Below are positions 10,201-22,200 of a DNA stretch of 64,000 nucleotides, piece by piece. The stretch is from Balaenoptera acutorostrata (lineage: Eukaryota > Chordata > Mammalia > Artiodactyla > Balaenopteridae): NCBI RefSeq assembly GCF_949987535.1, contig NC_080082.1, positions 28,003,164 through 28,067,163 on the forward strand, in the 5' to 3' direction. The position numbers were made by a program, and so were the translations under genes. The notes under the pieces are model-generated. The model had not been told where the DNA came from, ran no database searches, and was given only the letters and a program-made list of their open reading frames with translations. Position 1 is the first letter of the stretch; every line of letters begins with the position of its first letter.

Positions 10201-13200
10201 CTCCCACACCCTCACCTTCTCCCCCACATACACCTTCTACCCCACACACACCTTCTCCCCCCATACACACCTTCTCCCACCCACACACCATCTCCCCTAC
10301 ATACACCTTCTTCCCTACAGACACCGTTTCCCACAAACTTTCTTCACCCATAGACACCTTCTCCCCAACACAGATCTTCTGCCCGCATAGACACCTTCTG
10401 CCGCACACACACCTTCTACCCCATAGACACCTTCTCCTCCACACACACCTTCTCCTCCCATAGACAGCTTCTCCCCCACACACACCTTCTCTCCGCATAG
10501 ACACCATCTCCCCAACACACACCTTCTGCCCCCATAGACACCTTCTCCCCCACACATAACTTCTACCCCACATACACCTTCTCCCCCACACACACCTTCT
10601 CCCCCCATAGAAACCTTCTCCCCCACACAGCTTCTCCCCCCATAGACACCTTCTCCCCTACACACACCTTCTCCGCCCATAGACACCTTCTCCTCCACAC
10701 ACCTTCTCCCCCCATAGACAAATTCTCCTCTCACACACACCTTCTCCCCCACACAAACCTTCTCCCCTACACATACCTTCTGCCCCCATAGACACCTTCT
10801 CCTCCACACACACCTTCTCCCCGCATAGACACCTTCTCCCCCATACACACCTTCTCCCCACATAGAAACCTTCTTCCCCCCACACACCTCCTTCCCGATA
10901 GATACCTTCTCCCCCTACAGACAACTTCTCTCCCCACACACACCTTTTCCCCCAGACACACCTTCTCCCCAACAGACACCTTCTCCCCGCATAGACACCT
11001 TCTTCCCCCATAGACACCTTCTTCCCCAATAGACACCTTCTCCCTCACACCCACCTCTCTCCCCATACACACCTTCTCCCCCCTTAGACACCTTCTCCCC
11101 CACACCCACCTCTCTCCCCATACACACCTTCTCCCCCCTTAGACACCTTCTCCCCCACACACAGCTTCTCCCCCCATAGACACCTTCTCCCCCACACACA
11201 CCTCCTCCCCCCATAGACACCTTCTCCCCCACACACACCTTCTCCCCCCATAGACACCTTCTCCCCCCATAGACACCTTCTCCCCCACACACACCTTCTC
11301 CCCCCATAGACACCTTCTCCCCCACACACATCTTCTCCCCCCATAGACACCTTCTCCCCCACACATAACTTCTCCCCCCAGACACCTTCTCCACCACACA
11401 CACCTTCTTCCCCCATAGACACCTTCTCCCGCACAAACACCTTCTTCTCCATTGACACCTTCTCCCCCACACACACCTACTCCCCCTATAGACACCTTCC
11501 CCCCACACACACCTTCTCCCCACATAGACAAGTTCTCCCTCACACACACCTTCTCCCCTCATAGACACCTTCTCCCCCCATAGACACCTTTTCCCCCACA
11601 CACACCTTCTACCCCCATAAACACCTTCTCCTCCCACACACAGCTTCTCCTCACACACACCTTCTCCCCCATAGATACCTTCTCCCCCTAAAGTCAACTT
11701 CTCTCCCCACACACACCTTTTCCCCCACACACACCTTCTCCTCCCATAGAAACCTTCTCCCCAACAGACACCTTCTCCCCCCATAGACACCTCTACCTCC
11801 TTAGACACCTTCTCCACCACAAACATCTCCCCATATAGACACCTTCTCCCCCACACACACCTTCTCCCCCCATAGACACCTTCTTCCCCCATAGACACCT
11901 TCTTCCCCACACACACCTTCTCCCCCCATAGACACCTTCTCCCCCAATAGACACATTTTGCCCCCATAAACACCTTCTCTCCCTACACACAACTTTTCCC
12001 CCCCTTAGACACCTTCTCCTCCACACACACCTTCTCCCCCCATAGACTCCTTCTCCCCCACACACACCTTCTCCCCCTCGTAGACACCTTCTCCCCCACA
12101 AACACCTTCTCCACCCATAGACACCTTCTCCCCCACCCACACCTTCTCCCCCGATAGACACCTTCTCCCCCACACATAACTTCTCCCCCCATAGACACCT
12201 TCTATCCCCCACACACACCTTCTCCCCCACACACACCTTCTTCCCCATTGACATCTTCTCCCCCACACACACCTACTCCCCCAATAGACACCTTCCCCCC
12301 ACACACACCTTTTCCCCCCATAGACAAGTTTTCCCTCACACACACCTTCTCATCTCATAGACACCTTCTCCCCCCATACACACCTTCTCCCCCCCACACA
12401 GCATCTCCCCCACATACACCTTCTCGCCCACACACATCTTCTCCCCCCACAGACACCTTCTCACCCCATACACACCTTCTCCCGCACACACACTTTCTCC
12501 CCCCATAGACATCGTCTCCCCCCATAGACAACTTCTCCTCTCACACACACCTTCTCCACCACACAAACCTCCTACCCTACACATACTTTCTCCCCCCATA
12601 GACACCTTCTCCCCCCAGACACCTTCTTCCCCCCACACACCTTCTCCCCGATAGATACCTTCTCCCCCTACACACAACTTCTCTCCCCACACTCACCTTT
12701 TCCCCCACACACACCTTCTCTCCGCATAGACACCTTCTCCCACCTCCGACACCTTCTCCCCCCACACACACTTTCTTCCCCACACACACCTTCTCTCCCC
12801 ATAGACACCTTCTTCCCCACACACACCTTCTCCCGCCATAGACACCTTCTCCTACCTCAGACACCTTCTCCCCCCACACACACCTTCTCCCCCCCACACC
12901 TTCTCCCCCCACACACACCTTCTCCCCCCATAGACACCTTCTCCCCGCCACACACACCTCCTCCCCCACACACACCTTCTCCCCCATACACACCTTCTCC
13001 CCCATACACACCTTCTCCCTCCACACACACCTTCTCCCCCCATAGACACCTTCTCTCCCACACACACCTTCGCCACCACACACACCTTCTTCCCCCCTCA
13101 GACACCTTTTCTCCCCATACATACCTTCTCCCCCAACACACGCCTTCTCTCCCACACACACCTTCTCCCACACACAGACCTTCTCCCCCACACACACCTT

Positions 13201-16200
13201 CTCCCCTACACGGAGCCTCTCACCACTCCCGGCTCCTTCCTCCCCTGTGGCTGTCTACCATTCGCTTTCCTCACTGGGTGTGGGCTGCTGACGGGGGCAG
13301 CTACCTGCCTTTTTACACTCAATAACCAGGGTCTGACTCAGGGCCTGGCACACAGCTTGTGGTTTTGGGCGAGTGGACGGAAAAGATCCAGTGAGGGAGA
13401 GGCTGGAAACTGTGCTGTGGGGGGGAGGAGTAGGGAGTTGGGGTCCCTGGGAGGCCAGGCTCTGCCCCCCGACTCACCATCCTCTGGGGGTGCTGGGAAG
13501 GGCTCACTTCTTCGGGGTGGCGTCCGACCTGCAGAGGAAAAGGGGGCTGGGGACTCATGTGGGTCAGCCCAGGGCTGCTGTCTGAGCCCTCAGGGCCCTG
13601 CCAGCCGGGGACCCTGGGCCCGTCAGGATGCGGCGGATGCAAGGTGGTTCCCAGGCGCGCGCACAGCTGCAGACTGTGACCCGTTCCCGGGCCCCGAACC
13701 CTCAGGCTTGCCCCTTCCCTGCCCCTTGCTCCGCTGGGCCTTCCTTTGCTCGGGGCAGGCCGAGCACTGAGCGGCTGCTGGGTCTCTGCTGGGGCCTAGA
13801 GGACCTGGGAACAGAGCCCGGGCCCAGACATGGGTTAGGAATTAAGCTAAGGGAGTGCAGCAACATGGACGCCATCCGCAGAAAGGACCATCTGCCTCCA
13901 TTTCACAGAGGGGAACGCTGGGGCTCAGAGGGGAGGGCCCAGGCCTCACTGATGCTGTTCTTGGGCTGGAAGATCTCGTTGTAGTCCTCGGCGTTCTGGA
14001 TCTCCGCCCGAGACTCCCGCTCATCCCGGTCATCCTCGCTGCTGGGGCTGCGGCGCTCACTCTCTGAGTTCTGCTTCACCCTGGGGAGCAGGCCAGGCAG
14101 AAAGGAGGCGGGGGCCCCGGTGAGGCAGGGGCTGCGGACCCGCCTCCTGCGCCCCCCAGTGCCCTCCGGGGCCCCGAGCACCCCACCTCTGAGGCTCGCT
14201 GCCGGTGGCGCTGGGCCGCTCGTAGATGCGCCGAAGCGGGGCGCTGGGGTGGGGCGGCTGCTGCGCCGGGGGCCGGCTGTCCTGCATGGGGTCCGGGGCT
14301 ACCGTGCCTGTCCTGGTGACCCGCGTCAGGTCCACCACATAAGAGGAGACGCTGCTCTGGGAGAAGGCCACGCCTATCTGCGGGAAGCGGCAGAGCTGGG
14401 GCGGGACCCTTCGCGGTGGTGCTGGGGGATGGGGTGGGGGGGGCAGGACCTCCCCAGGGCCGGGTGGGAGTTGGGGGCCTGAGGGGAAGGCAGGCAGGCG
14501 GCCCAGCGGAAGGGTGCACGGTGGGCGGTGGCTCTCTCACCAGCTGGTCATTGCAGATGGCCAGGTCGGCCACCTTGCCCCAGTTGACGAGGACCACGTC
14601 AAAGCAGCGCTCGGGCTCCCAGCCGTAGACGCGCAGTGAGTCCTGGCAGCCACTATACAGGCAGCAGCCATCGGGGTTGAAGAGGACGCTCCTGGGCCAG
14701 GCGAGAGTGGGCCGTGGGTCAGGAGACACCGGAGAGGCTGCGGGGAGCCCAGGACGGGAGGGAGCGGAAGCGGAGATGGGAAAGTTCCACCTGCAGCCAC
14801 ACCCCACTGCCCGGGAGGAGGGCCCTGGCCCACTGCCCAGCCGCCTGCCTACCTGACAGGCCCTGGCTCCCCTTCGATACAGCTCACCACCTGGAATTTC
14901 TCCAGATCCCAGAAACGGATGGTCCTGCAAAGGAAGCCAGGCTGTGCTGGGAAGCCGGTGCCAGGTGTTGGCCTCCACACAGGCCAGTGGCCGGGGGCGC
15001 CCACTTCTCTCCAGACACCTGCCGCCCCAGGTCATGGCCATTCAGAGCAATGCCTGGGGCCAGGGGCTGGCCCTGCACAGGGAGCGGGAGGGGACTCGGC
15101 ACCTGGGAGGTGAATATGGGCCTTGGATCCAGACACGCAATCAAGTCCCAGGACACTGGGGCCGGATCCAGACATATCATGAAGTCCCAGGACACTGGGG
15201 CCAGGGAACCAGAGTTGGGAGAGAGATGTGACCCCGGTCCCATCCCAGCTTGGCTGACAGTTAATTCAGTCTACCTGGGATCATATGACACCCTGGGACA
15301 GAGAGACAGACTGGGGACAGATATACACCAGAGGACAGAGATGTGAGGGACAGCAGTCACGGGCGATGAGCCCTGCTCCTCCTCCTCACCTGTCAGAGCT
15401 GCCAGAAGCCAGGAGGTACTCATTGGGGTGAAACTCCACCACGTTGACAGGCCCCGTGTGGCCAGGGAACTCGGACATCATCTTGCCAGCAGTCAGATCC
15501 CAGAGCTGGGGCAGGGCAGGGTGGAGGTCAGGGCCAGCCTGGCCCTCAGCTGCCCACTCGCCCTCCAATCCAGCCCGAGCTCTTTATCCACGAACCTCCT
15601 CCCACTCTGGACAGGCTCGGGATGTGCGAGCCTGATCAGGAGGGAGGCGAGGACCCAGCCTGAGTGTGATCAGCAGACCCCAGTCCCCAGCCCTGGGCCC
15701 AGGTCAGGCCGGGAGCTACCTTCACCGTGTGGTCATCTGCGGCCGATGCCAACCACTTCCCGTCGGGGCTGAACCGGAGACACCGCACGGCCTGGCTGTG
15801 CCCCTGAGGGGAGGACAGAGCATGAGCACCCGAGGGGCCTGGGCCCAGTGGCCTTCTCTCCCCACCACCCACTCCTCCCTGCCCTCCAGAAGCAGTGCTT
15901 CCTGGGAGCAGGCGAGGAGGGGACTGCCAGCCACGTGCGGGAGATGTCACAGAGGGACACTTCTCCACGTGCGCTCATGGACTCCCAGTCCTGCAGGAAA
16001 TCAACACTGCGTGGTCTTATAGTTTGGGAAGCAATGTGTCTTGTGTCTCTTTTTGGAGAATTAAATGCCTCCTCTTAATGTCAAAGGGTCTAGAAACCTC
16101 CAAAAATAATTATTAAACCCAGTCCTTCCAAACTCATATGAACAGGAACCCCCTTCACTTAATGACACCTGTTAGCAGCCTGCAAACCGTGGAGCACAGT

Positions 16201-19200
16201 TTGGTAAACACAGCTCTGTGGGGAGTCACGGAAAACCGGGGGCCCAGGTGGACCACCCACCGCACTCCTGCTCTGCTCCAGATGCATGTTTCTCATCTGG
16301 ACTCTTGTTTCTCACGTTCTCACCCAGGTTGGACAACAGTCCCCTCCAGCCCCTGCCAGGGTCTGGGCACCGCCCCATGCTCCGCGCCTGCAAGGTGCTT
16401 GTGGAATGATGGACAGAGGGTGCCTTGCTTACCCTGTATCGGAAGACACAGCCTTTCCTCCTGATGTCCCAGAGCTGTGAGGAGAGGAGCAGAGGGGGGC
16501 AGGGTCAGGACAAGTCACAACCAAGGTGGGCTGGGCTGGGGAGGCCTAGCCAAGCTCAGTCCTGGAGCCTGGGTCAGAGGGCAACATGTGGCCATGAGCA
16601 GAGAAGGGCTCTGGGCACCTCCAGGTCATTACACCCCCAAGTGACAGGGGTCTGGAAACCGCTCACTAAAGCTGGGCATCCCAAGCAGAAATGTCTGGCA
16701 AACGCTTCCACATCCCTGCCCTGGGAGGGCATGGATGCTGCCACACAGGGGGAAGATGTCCCCCAAAGAGCCGAAGCCCACCCCCCACCGCAGACGGGAT
16801 ACACCGTCCCGGTCCCGCTGCTTGGCCCGGCGGGAGAGCCAGGGTGCAGAGTGGTGGCTCACCTTGATGTTCGTGTCCTGGGAACCCGAGGCCACAAACT
16901 CGCCATACGGGTGGAAATCCAGGCTGCAGATGTTGGCTTTGTGTCCCATGAGTGTGCGAAGGACTAACAAGGAAGAGAGCAGAGACAATGGCGTGAGAGG
17001 CAAACAGGATGGCTGGTGGAGCGAGGGCCGTTGTGTTCGTTTGTGTGTGTGCTTTCATACTGACTGCACAGAAAAACACAACAGTAGCACAGACTTTCAA
17101 AACAGGGAGGAAAACCAACCAGAGTCCTACCACCCTAACAACTAACTTTCCTATTTTCCTCTCAAGAGATGCCAGCCATTTCTGCCATTACCCGAGCCCT
17201 CAGAAAACTCCCTACAAGCTCCCCACAGCTTGCACCTCTGGGCTTGTCCCAGCATGCTCTCATGAGAGTGAAGCCCCAGAGTCAGCAGAGCCAGGTAACT
17301 ATGGTACTTGGTTCAGGCCCTGTGGATGTGGACATGGAGCTTATGGTCTGCCAGGCATCCCACCACACCCAAGACAGTGCAAGGAGAGAGATGCAGGAGA
17401 GATCCAAGCTGGGGGAGAAGCCGCTAGGTTGAAAAGAGAAATCCAGGGGGGCTTTTTGGAGGAGGTGGTCGTTGAGCAGGATGTTAGTGGGTGGCAGATG
17501 AGGGAGGCTGCAGGCAAACCTTGCATTTCTGTCTCAGAGTGTTCTCTGGTACCACTCAAGTTTGCCTCTTCTCTCTGGCCTCATGTGTCTTGCTTTTTAT
17601 AAGATTTATAATTCCGCTGTTTGAATGAAACTGATCACCCCAGGAGTGCTGGTGCCAAGGGGTGTGGCAGTCCAGCCGTCCTTAGGTTTGTGCCAAGGTG
17701 AAACAGGCTGCCTTGTGAGGTGGTGAGCTCTCTGTTGGAGGAGGTGTTCAAGCAGACCCCAGATGTAATGCTTTAAGGACAAGATTCAACCGCACCAAAA
17801 CCTGAGCAGCTGCCCTCCTCACTCTCTGTAGCTGTCTCGGGGGCTCAGCATTGCCTTGCTGGCCAAGGGGGCTTCGGGCACATGCTGCCCAGTCCAGGCC
17901 CTGGAGGGAGGAGACTTGTCTGGCTCCTGCCCCAGTCCACACCACCCCCGCCAGCCCACCTGCTTTGCATCCCACAAGCCAGGCTTCCAAAATCCTGGCC
18001 CACCCTGAGAGGATGTGGCAGGTTCACATTCATGAAGCATGCCTTCCTGTGGGATCCTGGGCTGACCCACCCTCACCCTCTGGCTGCTCTGTGGAAAGCA
18101 GGCAGGAACACATTCTTCTGGCGTGATTTCTGCCCTTGGTCTTCTGTCCCAGGAGGGCTCTCGGCAGGCCTCCTGAGGCTGGACTTGGTCGCAGGATCCA
18201 GGAGCTGCAGAGTGGAGGGGTCTCCGGGGTCTGTCTGCCTCACATGGGACTCTCTAAGCCCTTCCAGCCGAGTAGCTGAACCCTCCAGTGATGGGCAACT
18301 GATGTGACAGTAAGGCAGCCCTTTAAGAACCCCTTCCTGCATGTGGGGTGCCAGTTTGCCTCTGTATCATTTCCATTCACACTGTGGTGGGTTGGGGGTG
18401 GAGGTGGGCCTGGGGTCTTAGCTCTTCCTGCCGAGGATGCTAAGGGCAAGTTTCTCTTCCATCGCTGAACCCCCCGCAAATGGCAGGGCGGACAACACTG
18501 GGATGGGAGTCTTGACACCAGGATTCAAGTCCCAGGTTTCGCCACCCCCAGCCACAGAGTCTTTATCAAGTTCAGGGCCCTCCCTGAGCCTCAGTTTGTC
18601 TATCTGTCAAATAAGGAGACAGTGCCAACCTGGCTTTGCATCAGAACCACCTAGAAGCTTATGAAAGCCAGAGTCTGGGCCCATCCCACCACTGAGTCAG
18701 GCTCTCCGGGAGTGGGGTCTGGGCTGCGTAACAAGCTCCTTGTAGAGCAGCCAGCTCTGGGAGTCCAGGGCTCAGGAATTCCAGAGGTCTTCAGTTTCCA
18801 TTCTTTGCCCACCTCAAGAAATTCCTCACATTCCCTTATGCATGGCTGAGAAATCACGGCCCTTGGCTTCTCTTTCTCCCTTGCTCCTCAGTGAATGGTG
18901 AATGGCTGGTGCCCTCCACTGGGATCTGGGTCCAGGCAGAGGCTTCCCAGAAAATGAACCGCCTTCTGCCCGAGCCTTTCTGCTTTCTCAGCTGGAGCCC
19001 AGCCAGCTCAGGCTTGCTCCTCCCTGGCCCCTTGTCCAGCGATGCCCCCGCACTGTGGGTCCTGTGTGTGGCCAGGCAGTGGGACCGTGTGCTGAGATAC
19101 GAAGCATGCAGCCCCTCTTCATTATCTAAGAGGGCCTGGGGCTCTGTCTGTTTGTTTGTTTATTTATTTATGGCTGCGACAGGTCTTAGTCACAGCACGC

Positions 19201-22200
19201 AGGCTCTCTAGCTGTGGCACGTGGGCTCCAGAGTGTGCGGGCTCAGAAGTTGCGCGCACAGGCTTAGTTGCCCCGCGGCATGTGGGATCTTAGTTCCCCG
19301 ACCAGAGGCTGATCCCGTGTCCCCTGCATTGGAAGGCAGATTCTTAACCACTGGACCACCAGGGAAGTCCCGGGGTTCTGTCTTTCTTAAACAGCCCATC
19401 ACTGCGTCGGCAAGCATCACCCAAGAGGCTCGGGTTGAGGTCATTTCTTGAGGATCACCTATACAAGAGCAGAATGAACCCAGCCACCAGGGATGCATGG
19501 CCAATGGCCACCATCCTGCAGCAGAGGTAGAGCAAGCACCAGAGTAGAGGCCTGGCATGACCTTCAAGTCTCAGCCAGGCAAGGGGGGCATCTCTTCTGG
19601 GAGAGGCAGACTCGGCAAAATCCATGTCATCCTTTCCTCTCCTGTCCTTCAGGTAGGGGATGGCCTCCCACCTGGCATGCTGGAAGGTCCAGACTAGAGG
19701 TTGGCAAAAAGCAGGGAGCAAACAGGTTTTACTTGGACCTTTGAGTGTCAGCCTGCAGAGTGTTCTGAAAAATATGTTTTTGGTTTTATTTTAAATTAAT
19801 TAATTAAGTAATTAAGTAATTTTTGGCTGCGTTGGGTCTTCGCTCCTGAGTGCGGGCTTTCTCTAGTTGCGGCAAGCGTGGGCCGCTCTGTTGCGGTGCA
19901 CGGGCTTCTCATTGCAGTGGCTTCTCTTGTTGCGGAGCATGGGCTCTAGAGCGCAGGCTCAGTAGTTGTGGCACACGGGCTTATGGCTCTGCGGCATGTG
20001 GGATCTTCCTGGACCAGGGCTCAAACTTTTGTCCCCTGCACTGGCAGGCGGATTCTTAACCACTGTGCCACCAGGGAAGCCCTTGAAAAATATGTTGAAT
20101 TAGCTGTCAACCTTCAGAAATGGGTGGATTCCACATAAATGTCCAGATTCCCAGCTTCACTTGAAAAATCTGTACAGCTGGCAGCACTGCGCCCACACTG
20201 CCATGTGGCAACAGCCACCAAGGCTGAGAGGCAGCCCCCCTTCCAGGGAAGGCGGGACTCCCCACTTGGCCCAGAACTGAGGGCACAAGTTTATAGACCA
20301 AAAGACCCCAGTGAGGATCCAGCATAGGGATGAGAATAGGCTCACCAAGGCCTATTCTGTGAAACCTGAGGACACTGGGACGAAGATCCTACAAACCTGT
20401 AAAGAGAGAGAGGCAGAAGGAGGAAAGACTCAGGTCCCATGAGAAGGATCTGGGATGAGATGGCACTGACTTCCCCACAGCAACCCTGGAACCTAAAAGG
20501 CAACGGAGCTGCACCTTCACAATTCAGAGGGAAAAGTATTCCCAACCTAGAATTCTATACTCAAACTCTTAAAAATAAAAGCGGGGTGGTTTTAGAATAA
20601 AGTAATTTTCAGGGACTTTCCTGGTAGCACAGTGGTTAAGAATCCGCCTGCCAATGCAGGGGACATGGGTTTGAGCCCTGGTCCGGGAAGATCCCACATG
20701 CCACGGAGCAACTAAGCCCATGCGTCACAACTACTGAGCCTGCGCTCTAGAGCCCGCGAGCCACAACTACTGAGCCCACATGCCACAACTACTAAAGCCC
20801 ACGCACTACAGCCACTGAAGTCCACGTGCTTAGAGCCTATGCTCTGCAACAAGAGAAGCCACTGCAAAGAGAAGCCCGTGCACCGCAACGAAGAGTAGCC
20901 CTCACTCGCTGCAACTAGAGAAAGCCCACACGCCACAACGAAGACCCAACGCAGCCAAAAATAAAATAAATAAATAAATTTATTTTAAAAAAAAGAATAA
21001 AGTCATTTTCAGCCTCTAAAACTGTGCTTGCCGCGTACCCTTTCACAGTAAGCTATGAAAGAGTGTGCCACATCTAAAAGAGGGGGGGAAACAAGAAAAG
21101 TGACAACGTGGGATCCGGTGTGGCAGAGTCGGAGAGAGTTCCCCGGGGAGGAGACAAGGGCCCCAGGATGGCAGCTGGGCTGCAGGCCTGGGAGCTCCCA
21201 GGCCACTAGGACTTGGGGACAGAGGCTCTGGGAAGAGATACTTCAATGATGGGATGGGTTTGGGGGTAAACTCAAGGAGGAGCCTTCCTCTTCTGGCAGA
21301 GAAGTTGGGGCTGGATTAGTAACAAAGACACAGAAAACATGCAGATGAAAAAAAGAACAACTATTAATTCCAAGGAAACAAAATTATCAGAAGAAAAGAA
21401 ATACATACAATCAGCTCTGAATAATATCTATAGGTCCTGATAATATAAACACTGAGTATTTAAAAGGTGATTCAGGGAGGATGGGGGGGAAATGTTGTGA
21501 GTGACAGAGCCGGGGTAGCAACGAGAGAGCTCAATTCTCCTTTTCTGTAGGAGGAAGGCACAGCTAATGTATGAAGTGTTTTTAAAAAGGAAAGAAACTG
21601 CAGTATATCCACGTTGTTTGGAAAAGCGGAGGCGATTAGCACTCACCAGGTGAAAGGACAGAAGGCTCAGGCCCCTGGAGTGGGCAGGAGTGGGGCAAGG
21701 CTTCCTCTTTCCATTGTGACCATTTGTGAACTACCAGCATTTGACTTTTTAGACTATGCACAACTTCTATAAAGATGAAAACTAAATTAAAACAAACAAA
21801 GCACAAGGAAACAGAAAGTCTGGCCGCCCAGGCCCCATTCCTGCAGGCAAGTTAGCTGGAGCTGAGTGGGGACCCTCGGGAGCGGGGCACACACCCCAGT
21901 TCTCCGCACACAGCCCCCTCACCCATTTACGAGTCCTGCGTAGTCTCTGGTGGCACTTGATGTCACTCCAGGTTCTGAATCCACAGACACCCACCCACAC
22001 ATGCACACATTTGTCCATCATTCAGACATTTACAGAACGCCCCCTCAGTGGCAGCACTCAGACAGCAATGCACATCACTGCTGCCAGGTCAACAGGGGTG
22101 GGGGGTCGCCACACTGTCCGGTCAGTGCCCCAGGAGAAAAGCACCAAACCTAGTCAGGACAGGCTTCCTGGAGGAAGCAGCTGGACAGCAAAGCCGAAGA

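Larger units (their letters stand above)
7434..13477 (-). other. KATNB1 6.0-kb intron carrying the minisatellite
   Basis: Intron between the exon ending at 13478 (donor GGTGAG) and the exon beginning at 7433 (acceptor CCTCCAG). Of 6044 bp, about 5.1 kb is one tandem array (8081-13207). The remainder, 7434-8080 and 13208-13477, is ordinary unique sequence. The flanking coding exons join in frame (GAT G|AC), so the repeat has not disturbed the reading frame. Confidence 0.93.

Noticed and set aside
8504..13197. Many Cys/Gly/Val-rich minus-strand reading frames as a novel protein family
   Set aside because: They arise because the monomers lack stops in all three frames; no start context, splice structure or non-repetitive domain supports a gene.
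8081..13207. CRISPR-like array of short repeats
   Set aside because: The repeat units touch each other with no unique spacers, vary in length by one base and lie in a mammalian intron; this is a minisatellite.
14076..15041. 321-codon minus-strand reading frame
   Set aside because: It reads through KATNB1 exons and introns, largely out of the exon frame; the real product is the spliced p80.
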